A DNA stretch of 16,979 bases from Euryarchaeota archaeon UBA443 (lineage in GTDB: Archaea; Thermoplasmatota; Poseidoniia; Poseidoniales; Poseidoniaceae), in the NCBI GenBank assembly GCA_002499195.1, contig DAKS01000003.1, positions 1 to 16,979 on the forward strand, written 5' to 3'. Shown one piece after another: positions 1-7,408 of this stretch. How positions within the stretch are numbered: the stretch's first letter is position 1; each line of letters begins with the position of its first letter. The position numbers and the translations under genes were made by a program. Below the pieces are notes generated by a model. The model was not told the DNA's origin, did no database searches, and saw only the letters and a list, made by a program, of their open reading frames with translations.

Positions 1-14
1 ACATCCGTTCGTAG

Positions 15-32
15 GCAGAGGGTACCCTCTGC
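15..32. terminator. Perfect 18-bp palindrome abutting the stop codon of the zinc hydrolase gene; candidate terminator hairpin
   Basis: GCAGAGGGTACCCTCTGC is identical to its own reverse complement. It lies directly after the TAA stop (33-35, minus strand) of the preceding minus-strand gene, so the RNA could fold a stem of 7-8 G+C-rich pairs right behind the stop codon. No U-rich run follows it on the minus strand, so it is not a textbook archaeal terminator. It could instead be an mRNA 3'-end stabiliser or a protein-binding site. The palindrome is certain; its function is inferred. Confidence 0.4.
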
Positions 33-1340
33 TTAGGCTTCTTCCTCAGTATTATCTTCCCTGTTGACTTCTTCAAGGGTAGCCTCGAGCCATCCACTAT
101 CGACGCTACCGCCATCCCATTCTCCACGAACTTCGACTTCGATTTCTTCCTCTTCTCGCCAAACAGGTTCATCGAGTGAACCCTGAGTGATAAATCGGCC
201 AAAGCCATCTACTTGCTCTTCAAGAAGTGACATGTGCTTTGAAATTGGCAAGAAATGGCCAACGGGCATTCCTGCAGCAACGAATGGATTGGTTGCAATG
301 CATATCATCAAACCATCTTCCGGAGCTAGGATGTCGACAGATAGTCCAGGCGTGGCTGGATCAGAAATACGGGCGACTACATCTCCTTCTTTCATGATTG
401 AACCACTGTTAACGAAAAGGTCGAGCAAACCTCCTTCTCCCGCTCGTAGCCAAGTTGAACCGCTTGCAAGCATTCGAAATCGTGGGCGGTGAGGTCTACC
501 AGGGACCATTTTGAGTTTCCTAAGGACGTTCATTACTCCATGTACGGCAACCTTTACAGAATCTTGATCCAGCCAATTTGCACCACCACCTTCGTATGTT
601 ATCGCAGGTATATCCTCTAAATTTGCATGATTTCTAAGGGAACCCTTTGGAGGTTTAGAATCGAGAAGAATTTCGATACCAAAGGCTTTGGCGAGAATGT
701 TTGAACCTGCATGAGCGAGATCTACGCGAAGTTGTGGCATATTAGAACGTCCCTTTCCTGCACTATGTAAGTCAATGATAGCATCAGAATCCTCGATTAG
801 GTATTTCCAAATCTGAGCAGCAACTCTTCGCGTCGATGAGCCCTTTGAATTACCGCGGAAGTTCCGATTGAGATCCCGACCATCGGGGAAATATCTCGAT
901 CTTGATCGATATCCTGGCATGTTAACAACAGGAACGATTCGAATTGTCCCCGCTAGTGTTTCTGGATCTAGTGCCTTCTCTGAGTCAGTGAATGCAGTAC
1001 TGAGCAAGTGAGTACAAGCTGATGGTCCTGTAAGCTCATCGCCATGCATACCTCCCAGCACGGTAATGGTTGGACCTGGACGCTTCCCATGGATGATTGT
1101 CACCGGTGTTGACCACGGGTCGCCTATACTGACTTCAAGTAAAGGTAAATCGATCGTGCGAATAGTCCCTCTCTTGACCAGTTTACGATAGAAGCGACAA
1201 TCGTTCCAATCTGAATTTCTATCCCATTCCACTCGATCTTCTATTAGGTGTTCAGCAAGAGCTTTTTCGATGGCTTTGCGTCGAGAACGCGAAATTTCAT
1301 GAGCGATTCGAACGACCTTACGCTTTTTTTTACGAGCCAT
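33..1340 (-). CDS. Succinylglutamate desuccinylase/aspartoacylase (AstE/AspA, M14-like) family zinc hydrolase
   Basis: This 435-residue protein carries the zinc-hydrolase core of the AstE/AspA family, which releases an acyl or amino-acid group from an N-acylated substrate. Visible motifs are GGMHGDE (residues 96-102, zinc ligands H99 and E102), DGRDLNRNF (153-161, substrate-binding arginine region), DLHSA (190-194, third ligand H192) and a likely catalytic glutamate in ITYEGGG (E250). Residues about 295-365 look like the C-terminal beta-barrel of this family. The N-terminus is strongly basic (MARKKKRK) and the last 40 residues are very acidic; both are unusual ornaments. The start is supported by GGAG at 1349-1352, 8 bases upstream. 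It lies 15 bases behind triosephosphate isomerase, probably in one transcript. The substrate is unknown; a role in arginine catabolism is not implied, as no ast genes are nearby. RimB-like deglutamylation is another possibility. Confidence 0.85.
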   Translation of the reverse strand: MARKKKRKVVRIAHEISRSRRKAIEKALAEHLIEDRVEWDRNSDWNDCRFYRKLVKRGTIRTIDLPLLEVSIGDPWSTPVTIIHGKRPGPTITVLGGMHGDELTGPSACTHLLSTAFTDSEKALDPETLAGTIRIVPVVNMPGYRSRSRYFPDGRDLNRNFRGNSKGSSTRRVAAQIWKYLIEDSDAIIDLHSAGKGRSNMPQLRVDLAHAGSNILAKAFGIEILLDSKPPKGSLRNHANLEDIPAITYEGGGANWLDQDSVKVAVHGVMNVLRKLKMVPGRPHRPRFRMLASGSTWLRAGEGGLLDLFVNSGSIMKEGDVVARISDPATPGLSVDILAPEDGLMICIATNPFVAAGMPVGHFLPISKHMSLLEEQVDGFGRFITQGSLDEPVWREEEEIEVEVRGEWDGGSVDSGWLEATLEEVNREDNTEEEA

Positions 1341-1355
1341 AATTTCAACTCCTAG

Positions 1356-2021
1356 TCATTCAAGTCCAGCAACGAGATTTTTCAGAACGGCATCAATGTC
1401 ATCAGCTTTCGTGACTCCGGATGCAAGTAATACTCCATGTGCGCCCAGTTGGACAGCTGTTCTAACATCGTTACCATCTTTTACACCTGCGCCGCATAGG
1501 ACGCGGACGTTTGAATTGATTGCACGTACAGCATCAACAGTATCTGAAACGATGGCTGGGTCTGCTGTTGTAACTGAAATGTCTCCTCCAATAAGTTCAG
1601 GGGGCTCGACAGCAATGAACGTGGGTCCTAGTTCGGCAAGTTGGTGGGCTTCTGCGACATCTGCGGCGCATGCACAGATTGGGAAACCGTCAGGAAGTTG
1701 CTGCATCAAATTCTGAACGTGTTCGATCTCAACTTTATGCTCAGCATGGTTGATAATTGTTCCTTGAGCACCACGTTCTATAGCGTTCTCAGGTTGAAGC
1801 CAACCAGTGAATGAACCTTGTCCAACCGGGTCAAGATGTTGGCTCCAAACCTCGAGCTTTGGAGCAGCCTGCTTAACTGCGAATAGATCGAATGCAGAAA
1901 CTACTGCGACCATTCGAACATGTTCATTCGATGCACGTTCCATCGCTTTTGCGAGATTAACTGCTTTTTGGCCCATGGCCGTCGAATACGTCTTGAAGTT
2001 GACAACAATGAGTGGCTGCAT
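1356..2021 (-). CDS. tpiA: Triosephosphate isomerase, archaeal type
   Basis: Interconverts glyceraldehyde-3-phosphate and dihydroxyacetone phosphate in glycolysis and gluconeogenesis, in the cytoplasm. The 221-residue product matches the short archaeal form (bacterial and eukaryotic enzymes are about 250). Seen are VVNFKTY (N8, K10 substrate lysine), TIINHAEHK with the electrophilic histidine H92, AVEPPELIGG with the catalytic base E139 and flexible loop, and the phosphate-binding segments CGAGV (176-180) and LLASGV (198-203). The frame stays open to a TTG at 2063 that abuts the upstream stop, but the family starts at the M-x-x-L-I-V-V-N-F-K strand, so the ATG at 2021 is preferred. It lies between the nucleotidyltransferase (42-base gap) and the zinc hydrolase (15-base gap), most likely co-transcribed. 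Confidence 0.95.
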   Translation of the reverse strand: MQPLIVVNFKTYSTAMGQKAVNLAKAMERASNEHVRMVAVVSAFDLFAVKQAAPKLEVWSQHLDPVGQGSFTGWLQPENAIERGAQGTIINHAEHKVEIEHVQNLMQQLPDGFPICACAADVAEAHQLAELGPTFIAVEPPELIGGDISVTTADPAIVSDTVDAVRAINSNVRVLCGAGVKDGNDVRTAVQLGAHGVLLASGVTKADDIDAVLKNLVAGLE

Positions 2022-2063
2022 GACAATCCCAGAACCTGATTCTTCTTGATATCTTCCTTCCAA

Positions 2064-3071
2064 TCACTCAATGATAGGCCATTGTGCATCGGATAAGACC
2101 GTATTGTCGGGAATTGTTGAACCATGGTCGATAACCACGTTATCCAGAGAGCAATTCTTCCCGATAATTGCATTCCTGCCCACAAGTGTTTGGTTTAGTA
2201 TCGAGTTCTTTCCAACACTAACATTTTCTAACAAACTGCACCTGGAAAGGGTAGCCGAATCGATTGAAGTACCGGCTGAAAGCATGGTGTGCTCAACATT
2301 GCTCTTCTCATCGATTTGAATAGAATCATCAGCAAACCAGTTGGAATTGATTCGTTGACCCTTATTCCATCTTTCGTTTGCAATACTCGCTTGGACGCCT
2401 AGGGACCAGCTCTTTGGCGTTCCAGCATCGATGAAATAACCCTCAAAGGAGAATCCGTTTAGTTGATTTTCATTTGCGAGTATTGGAAACACCTCGCGTT
2501 CAAGTGAACTCTTCCTGCCCTTAGGGATGTAATCGAAAATAGAATCTTCGAAGAGATAGGAACCCGCATTGATTAGATTAGAAAATACCTCTTCAGGCTT
2601 TGGTTTCTCTTTGAATTGAGTTACACGTTGTTCTTCATCTAATCCAACGATACCGAATCTAGTTGGATCATCGACCTTCCAAAGTGCCAGTGTACCTATC
2701 CCTCCATTCGCTCTATGCAAGTCCATTCCAACTTGCATATCGAGTGAGGAAATGATATCACCATTCAAGCAAACGAATTGGTCGGAGATAACATCACGAC
2801 AATTCCCCAAAGCTCCACCGGTTCCGAGTGGTTCTTCTTCCCTCACGATGGTGACATCATAAGGGACGTCAACTTGTTTGAAGTATGCTTCGATGTCGTC
2901 GACTTTGTAGCCACCGGCAACTACGACTTCATCTACCATGTCACCAGGTACGACTTCAACCACGTGTTCAAGGAGTGTTTTGTCCAACATCGGCAGGATT
3001 GGTTTTGGGATATCATATGTCCATGGGCGTAGCCGTGTTCCGAATCCACCGGCTAACACCACGACCTGCAT
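2064..3071 (-). CDS. Sugar-phosphate nucleotidyltransferase (mannose-1-phosphate guanylyltransferase / glucose-1-phosphate thymidylyltransferase-like)
   Basis: Transfers a nucleotide to a sugar-1-phosphate to make an NDP-sugar for glycan or glycolipid synthesis. From the ATG at 3071 the protein has 335 residues. The N-terminus carries the nucleotide-binding signature LAGGFGTRLRPWT (6-18) with KP (23-24). It is followed by EEPLGTGGAL (79-88), the metal-site NGD (103-105), FKEKPK (153-158), NAGSYLFE (168-175) and FIDAGTPKSW (213-222). Residues about 255-330 show hexapeptide spacing typical of a left-handed beta-helix. An ATG at 3119 would add 16 residues, but the family starts at the first beta strand, so 3071 is preferred. 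Base and sugar specificity cannot be read from sequence. It is first in the minus-strand cluster with tpiA and the zinc hydrolase. Confidence 0.88.
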   Translation of the reverse strand: MQVVVLAGGFGTRLRPWTYDIPKPILPMLDKTLLEHVVEVVPGDMVDEVVVAGGYKVDDIEAYFKQVDVPYDVTIVREEEPLGTGGALGNCRDVISDQFVCLNGDIISSLDMQVGMDLHRANGGIGTLALWKVDDPTRFGIVGLDEEQRVTQFKEKPKPEEVFSNLINAGSYLFEDSIFDYIPKGRKSSLEREVFPILANENQLNGFSFEGYFIDAGTPKSWSLGVQASIANERWNKGQRINSNWFADDSIQIDEKSNVEHTMLSAGTSIDSATLSRCSLLENVSVGKNSILNQTLVGRNAIIGKNCSLDNVVIDHGSTIPDNTVLSDAQWPIIE

Positions 3072-3128
3072 GCTTCTTGGGCTTTGTTTTCGTTTTTCAA
3101 CTTGTAGTGTCCATGACATGAATACTGA

Positions 3129-3139
3129 GATAACTTATC
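3129..3139. promoter_or_regulatory. Small inverted repeat (GATAA-C-TTATC) in the divergent promoter region
   Basis: The 114-base space between the nucleotidyltransferase start (3071, minus) and sucC (3186, plus) contains GATAACTTATC, two 5-bp arms around a central C. It could be an operator or an A+T-rich promoter element serving either direction. TATA-to-start geometry would give leaders of roughly 25-36 bases both ways. No strong TATA consensus is evident elsewhere in the gap. The arms are short, so chance occurrence is quite possible. Confidence 0.2.
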
Positions 3140-3185
3140 CGCACAGTTCAAAGGCGGTCTTTGGCTCGCAATAATTAGTGATACA

Positions 3186-4394
3186 ATGAACATCCATGAA
3201 TATCAAGGAAAAGCACTGTTCAAAGCGCATGGCGTTAAGGTACTAGGTGGCGTTCACTGCACAAGTGTCGAAGAAGCATTGGGTGCTTATGATTCTCTTC
3301 AATCAAAGGTTGTTGCCGTCAAGTCCCAAATTCATGCTGGTGGCCGTGGGAAAGGAAATTTGTATTGTCCAAATTCAGGCGACCTCGTTATGGAAGGAGG
3401 CGTTAAGATCGCTTTCTCCCGCGAAGATGTTGAAACCTATGCAACCAATATTCTGGGTCATGTTCTTGTAACTAAGCAAACAGGTGGAGAAGGTAAACTT
3501 GTCAATCATATATACGTTGAATCTGGATGTGATATTGCTCACGAATATTACCTTGCATTGCTGGTTGACAGAGAACAAAAATCCGTCCTCATCATGGCTT
3601 CTACAGAAGGTGGAATGGACATTGAAGAGGTTGCTGAGGAAACTCCTGAACTTCTTCACAAGGTAAATGTTGATCCAAATGCAGGATTGATGGGTTATCA
3701 AATCCGAGACATCGGTCTTGCTTTGGGTCTATCCGGAGCGTCTCACAAATCGTTTGCTAAGATGCTTCGCTCCTTGTATGAGTTGTTCGTTCAGGAGGAT
3801 TGCGCCATGGTAGAAATCAATCCATTGGTTCGAACAGGAGATGATGAAATGGTCGCACTCGATGCAAAGGTCAGTTTTGATGAGAATGCTGAATTTAGAC
3901 ACAAGAACTGGGACGAACTTCGAGATCTATCTGAAGAAGAGGACGTTGAAATCCGAGCCAAGGAAACAGGCCTCTCTTACGTTAAACTCGATGGAAACAT
4001 TGGATGTTTGGTCAACGGTGCAGGACTTGCTATGGCAACGATGGATGTCATCAAATTGTACGGAGGAGAACCTGCAAACTTCCTCGATGTTGGTGGAGGA
4101 GCAAACGAGGAGCAAGTCAAGACCGCGTTCTCGATTATCCTTGAAGATCCGAATGTAAAAGGAATTCTTGTGAATATCTTTGGAGGAATCATGCGATGCG
4201 ACATTATCGCTCGTGGCGTAATTGCTGCAACAGAAGCGCTTGACCTCAACGTCCCTCTCGTGGTTCGTCTCGCTGGAACCAATGTCGATGAAGGTAAAGC
4301 CATCCTTGCAGCCTCAACGTTGAATATTCATCCAGCTGATGACTTGGCAGAAGGTGCTCAAAAGATTGTTCAATTGATTGGAGGTGAGGCCTGA
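3186..4394 (+). CDS. sucC: Succinyl-CoA synthetase (ADP/GDP-forming), beta subunit
   Basis: Nucleotide-binding subunit of the TCA-cycle enzyme that couples succinyl-CoA cleavage to ATP or GTP formation. The 402-residue protein starts with the family's MNIHEYQGK and shows the ATP-grasp domain with KSQIHAGGRGKG (46-57), ASTEGGMDIEEVAEE (138-152), EINPL (210-214) and LDAKV (225-229) carrying the metal/nucleotide residues E210, N212 and D226. The C-terminal ligase domain has GNIGCLVNGAGLAM, GGEPANFLDVGGGA and NIFGGIMRCD. Compared with E. coli SucC (388 residues) there is a short insert around 57-71, after the glycine loop. The reading frame ends in TGATG, sharing its last base with sucD, so the subunits are translated as a coupled pair. 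ATP versus GTP preference cannot be decided by eye. Confidence 0.97.
   Translation: MNIHEYQGKALFKAHGVKVLGGVHCTSVEEALGAYDSLQSKVVAVKSQIHAGGRGKGNLYCPNSGDLVMEGGVKIAFSREDVETYATNILGHVLVTKQTGGEGKLVNHIYVESGCDIAHEYYLALLVDREQKSVLIMASTEGGMDIEEVAEETPELLHKVNVDPNAGLMGYQIRDIGLALGLSGASHKSFAKMLRSLYELFVQEDCAMVEINPLVRTGDDEMVALDAKVSFDENAEFRHKNWDELRDLSEEEDVEIRAKETGLSYVKLDGNIGCLVNGAGLAMATMDVIKLYGGEPANFLDVGGGANEEQVKTAFSIILEDPNVKGILVNIFGGIMRCDIIARGVIAATEALDLNVPLVVRLAGTNVDEGKAILAASTLNIHPADDLAEGAQKIVQLIGGEA
4380..4387 (+). promoter_or_regulatory. Strong Shine-Dalgarno site for sucD
   Basis: GGAGGTGA lies six bases before the sucD ATG (4394), inside the last codons of sucC. It is a full-length match to the anti-Shine-Dalgarno end of archaeal 16S rRNA. 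It fixes the sucD start and shows that internal genes in this genome use ribosome binding sites. Confidence 0.8.
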
Positions 4395-5323
4395 TGGGAA
4401 TTTGGATTGAAGAAAATGCAAAGGTGTTGGTACAAGGTATAACTGGCAAGCAAGGCATGTTCCATGCCGATAAAATGGTTGAATATGGGACTCAGATTGT
4501 TGGCGGATGTACGCCCGGTAAAGGCGGTCAAACCGTTGAATTACAAGGAAAGCCCTTCCCAGTTTGGAACTCAATGTTCGAAGCGATTGAGGCAACAGAC
4601 GCTGATGCAACTGTCATTTACGTACCTCCACCATTTGCAGGTGAAGCCATTATGGAAGCTGCAGATGCATTTGATCAAGTGAAAGGAGAAGGTGTTATTG
4701 TCTGTATTACTGAAGGAATCCCAACATTGGATATGGTCAAGGCCGTTGCCTTTGTCGAGAACCGTCCAGGCGTACGACTAATTGGACCAAATTGTCCTGG
4801 TATCATTACACCGGGTGATGGAGGTGGTGCAAAGATTGGAATTATGCCTGGACACATCCATGCGAAGGGTAGGATTGGTATTGTTTCCAAATCGGGTACA
4901 TTAACTTACGAAGCTGTTGCCCAAACCATGAGTATTGGTGAAGGCCAATCGACTTGTGTTGGTATTGGTGGCGACCCTGTAAATGGGACAGGATTCATTG
5001 ATTGTCTTGCAGCATTCGAGGCTGATTCACAAACAGAAGCTATTGTTATGATCGGTGAAATAGGTGGAAACGCGGAGCAAGAAGCCGCTGCATGGGCTAA
5101 GGATAATGTTTCCAAGCCGATTGTTGGGTTTGTTGCTGGTGCCACTGCCCCTCCTGGTAAGAGAATGGGACATGCAGGAGCGATTATTTCCGGCGGTAAG
5201 GGGACAGCGGAAGAAAAGTTCGAAGCCTTTGAAGCAGCAGGTATTGCTTGTGCAAAGGATCCTTCTGAATTGGGAGCAGTCCTTCTCAAGTCATTGATTA
5301 AGGCAGGTTTACGAAGCGAGTGA
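4394..5323 (+). CDS. sucD: Succinyl-CoA synthetase (ADP/GDP-forming), alpha subunit
   Basis: CoA-binding, phosphohistidine-bearing partner of SucC. The 309-residue protein has the N-terminal Rossmann CoA-binding domain with GITGKQG (15-21), YVPPPFAGEAIMEA (76-89) and ITEGIP, then GPNCPGIITPG (131-141), KSGTLTYE (166-173), GIGGDPVNGT and GEIGGNAE. The active-site histidine is H260 in GHAGAIISGGKGTAEEK. It is slightly longer than E. coli SucD (289), with extra residues around 141-147 (a glycine-rich GDGGG loop) and at the end. It overlaps sucC by one base and is followed one base after its stop by the primase-like gene, so the three form a tight operon. Confidence 0.97.
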   Translation: MGIWIEENAKVLVQGITGKQGMFHADKMVEYGTQIVGGCTPGKGGQTVELQGKPFPVWNSMFEAIEATDADATVIYVPPPFAGEAIMEAADAFDQVKGEGVIVCITEGIPTLDMVKAVAFVENRPGVRLIGPNCPGIITPGDGGGAKIGIMPGHIHAKGRIGIVSKSGTLTYEAVAQTMSIGEGQSTCVGIGGDPVNGTGFIDCLAAFEADSQTEAIVMIGEIGGNAEQEAAAWAKDNVSKPIVGFVAGATAPPGKRMGHAGAIISGGKGTAEEKFEAFEAAGIACAKDPSELGAVLLKSLIKAGLRSE

Positions 5324-5324
5324 C

Positions 5325-6617
5325 ATGAGCGCGGAGAGAAGAAACGAACTTCTCGCTCATTACGATCAAAATGCAATCGATGTTGATTGGCTTCCAAACG
5401 CAAACCAACATTCCTATAGATGGAGAACAGTTGAAGGGAAATGGCTTACAGCACGTCGACGTGTTCGTAATCATCAGACTTTGATGAAGGCGATTGGCAA
5501 AGATGTGGTAAGTGATCTCTATGTCTCAACTTCGAGATGGTTGGATCCAATTGACTTGCCTCGTCTCCATGATAAAGAAAGGCCACATCCAATCCTTATT
5601 GACCACCTAATCGTCTTTGACATCGATGTAGCCCCGCTTAGTTTACATAATCTTGAGAAGGCAAGAACAATTGCAACTGAACTTCACAACTATCTCGCTA
5701 ATGATTCATCAATCGAATTTTTGAGTTGTTCATTTTCTGGAAGTAAGGGATTTCATTTATTCTATTCAGATTTGCAACGAGAGAAGTTCGCTATTGGAGA
5801 TCCAAAACTCAGAGAAGATACGGTTAGGGATTCACGTAAAGAATTACTTACTCGCATAATTGAACAAGGTTTCGAAGTGGATCAAAGGGTTACGGCAGAC
5901 ACTAGGAGAATCATCCGTTTACCTGGTTCAATTCATGGAACAACCGGATATCAATGTACTATTGTTTCCTTGGAACAATTGAATCATCCAATCAAAGATT
6001 TACTCGAGTATATTCCCCGAATCGATTCGGCTCAAAAGATACCTAAACGTGCAAGAGCGAGCAAGAAGAAGTACAAGAAAACAGTCAAAAAGAAACCCGA
6101 GGCGAAGCCTAAATCAAAACACCAGCACTTTGTTGAAGCAAGTACACACGTTCCTGGAACTAAGGATCGTTCAGTCATTCTCTTTTGGCTTCCCTATTCG
6201 TGGGGTAAAGATCAGGAAGCCATGGAAAGAGCAATCGAAATGATGCATGAAGAAGACTTGGGGATGTGCTCTTTTTGGCAACAAGGAAAACGAATCTTAA
6301 TGCTATGTCCGATCGCTTTGCCTCGTTCAAAAGTTATCAAAATCTACTCATCTTATGGGCTCAAGAAACGGGCATCAATCTTGAAGGAACGTGAGCATGA
6401 TTGGATTCAAATCTCCAATGCGATGAATGAAGATGCTGAATGGGTTGACGAATTGGAACCGATTGGTTTGTTCGGCCGAGAACTAAAATCAGAAAAATCA
6501 CTATCTCGTTCACATCTTGAACTAGAGCATAGAATGGGAATTCATCGAGCAATCGATCAAGATGCTTCCTTTTCAGGCGGTTTGGAACCTTCGTTACGAA
6601 TTGTTGTTCGGGAATGA
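5325..6617 (+). CDS. Archaeo-eukaryotic primase superfamily protein, divergent PriS-like
   Basis: Shows the three catalytic motifs of the primase small-subunit fold: FDID (98-101, metal-binding D99 and D101), SGSKGFH (138-144, with H144), and TADTRRIIRLPGSIHGTTG (190-208, third metal aspartate D192 and nucleotide-binding R198). These suggest RNA/DNA primer synthesis or gap-filling polymerisation. Unlike typical archaeal PriS, no Cys/His zinc knuckle is visible between motifs I and II, where only about 36 residues separate them. A lysine-rich linker (238-266) then leads to a C-terminal region (about 275-430) that I do not recognise. The length of 430 exceeds the usual 340-400. It may be this lineage's replicative PriS in divergent form, or an accessory AEP. 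It starts one base after sucD, an odd neighbour for a replication gene. Superfamily confident; exact role uncertain. Confidence 0.78.
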   Translation: MSAERRNELLAHYDQNAIDVDWLPNANQHSYRWRTVEGKWLTARRRVRNHQTLMKAIGKDVVSDLYVSTSRWLDPIDLPRLHDKERPHPILIDHLIVFDIDVAPLSLHNLEKARTIATELHNYLANDSSIEFLSCSFSGSKGFHLFYSDLQREKFAIGDPKLREDTVRDSRKELLTRIIEQGFEVDQRVTADTRRIIRLPGSIHGTTGYQCTIVSLEQLNHPIKDLLEYIPRIDSAQKIPKRARASKKKYKKTVKKKPEAKPKSKHQHFVEASTHVPGTKDRSVILFWLPYSWGKDQEAMERAIEMMHEEDLGMCSFWQQGKRILMLCPIALPRSKVIKIYSSYGLKKRASILKEREHDWIQISNAMNEDAEWVDELEPIGLFGRELKSEKSLSRSHLELEHRMGIHRAIDQDASFSGGLEPSLRIVVRE

Positions 6618-6620
6618 TTC

Positions 6621-6628
6621 TTTATAAG
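6621..6628 (+). promoter_or_regulatory. Archaeal TATA box (TTTATAAG)
   Basis: TTTATAAG lies four bases after the primase stop and matches the archaeal TATA consensus closely. Archaeal transcription normally begins about 25 bases downstream, here near 6650-6653. That start lies just before an ATG at 6657, which opens a 32-codon ORF, and about 80 bases before the preferred start (6734) of the membrane zinc-module gene. This is the clearest promoter in the window. Confidence 0.65.
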
Positions 6629-6721
6629 CCGACTGCTGAACCTAGTTCCGTCTCCAATGGAGTCTTCGGACAATGACATCGTGTGCGAGCACATGGGTAG
6701 AACCAATCGGCCATGGCGCTT

Positions 6722-6725
6722 GGAG
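6722..6725 (+). promoter_or_regulatory. Shine-Dalgarno-like GGAG that favours the 6734 start
   Basis: GGAG lies eight bases before the ATG at 6734. The alternative in-frame ATG at 6713 has no such motif upstream, and an in-frame TAG at 6698-6700 rules out earlier starts. This decides for 6734 as the main start, giving a protein seven residues shorter. Confidence 0.4.
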
Positions 6726-6733
6726 ACGGCGCC

Positions 6734-7408
6734 ATGGCCAACTTTCGAGGTGTGAAGTTGGCAGAAAAAAAAGGAAGATTCAGAGGCCTCTACATTACAG
6801 GAGCCATGATTTTCTTCGCAAGTGCTACTATTCCTAATGTCGGGATTGGAATTGCCCTTGGATTTTTCATGCTTGTTTTTACTGGCCTTGCACATCTTGT
6901 TGTGAAGGTTGTTGCTGTGCAAAATCAAATCACTGGAGACGAGGCAAATTCTGCGGGAATTTCTCCAATGTTCCAAAGCAGAAACCATTCCTCATTCGCT
7001 GGAGGACCACATTACAATCATATGATTCGTAAATTGCAAAGTCAATCCGTACGGGGCATGACAGCAGATCAAGCTGCAACACAATACGCTTCCTTCTTTA
7101 CTGGAGGTCGTAAAGCATCCCAGCCTTTCTTTTCAAATCCACAGGTGCAGGCGGTGCTTGGAATCATGCCGACTCATGCCACACAAGCCATCAACTCCCA
7201 ACCAGCAAAGCCGGTGAATGCTGAATCGGCAGCAACTAGTGCGTTTTGGTCGAGCATGCCAGAATCAAGTGAACCTGCTACAGAAGTGTGTGGAAATTCA
7301 ACCTGCACAACGCCAGTCAACGTTTTTGATTTCCGTTGTTTCAATTGTCGTAAGCGTTTTTGCAATGGATGCAAAGGTGATAAGATAACTTGTCCTTCAT
7401 GTTCATAG
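6734..7408 (+). CDS. Membrane-hairpin protein with C-terminal eight-cysteine zinc module, unknown function
   Basis: From the ATG at 6734 the product has 224 residues (231 if ATG 6713 is used). A basic N-terminus (KLAEKKGRFR) precedes two adjacent hydrophobic segments covering about 18-62, which look like a membrane hairpin with both ends in the cytoplasm by the positive-inside rule. A polar, probably disordered middle (65-185) follows. The end carries cysteines at about 186, 191, 202, 205, 210, 213, 220 and 223, with spacing C-x4-C, then C-x2-C-x4-C-x2-C-x6-C-x2-C. That is enough for two zinc ions in a RING/B-box/FYVE-like cross-brace, though I cannot name the family. It has its own TATA box and a U-run behind the stop. 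It converges with the helicase gene, overlapping it by six bases. Membrane and zinc predictions are read from sequence; no function is claimed. Confidence 0.7.
   Translation: MANFRGVKLAEKKGRFRGLYITGAMIFFASATIPNVGIGIALGFFMLVFTGLAHLVVKVVAVQNQITGDEANSAGISPMFQSRNHSSFAGGPHYNHMIRKLQSQSVRGMTADQAATQYASFFTGGRKASQPFFSNPQVQAVLGIMPTHATQAINSQPAKPVNAESAATSAFWSSMPESSEPATEVCGNSTCTTPVNVFDFRCFNCRKRFCNGCKGDKITCPSCS

Noticed and set aside
2022..2063. TTG start at 2063 for triosephosphate isomerase
   Set aside because: It would add 14 polar residues before the family's first beta strand. The ATG at 2021 gives the normal archaeal length.
3072..3119. ATG at 3119 as the start of the nucleotidyltransferase
   Set aside because: Members of this family begin with the V-x-L-A-G-G-x-G-T strand within a few residues of the start, which fits 3071.
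4906..5403. A 165-residue minus-strand ORF opposite sucD
   Set aside because: It has no recognisable motifs and lies entirely antisense to strongly conserved sucD and the start of the primase gene.
5325..6617. LigD-type polymerase (NHEJ) assignment for the primase-like protein
   Set aside because: The third motif reads RRIIRLPGSIHGTTG as in PriS rather than the LigD polymerase wording, and no Ku or ligase gene is nearby.
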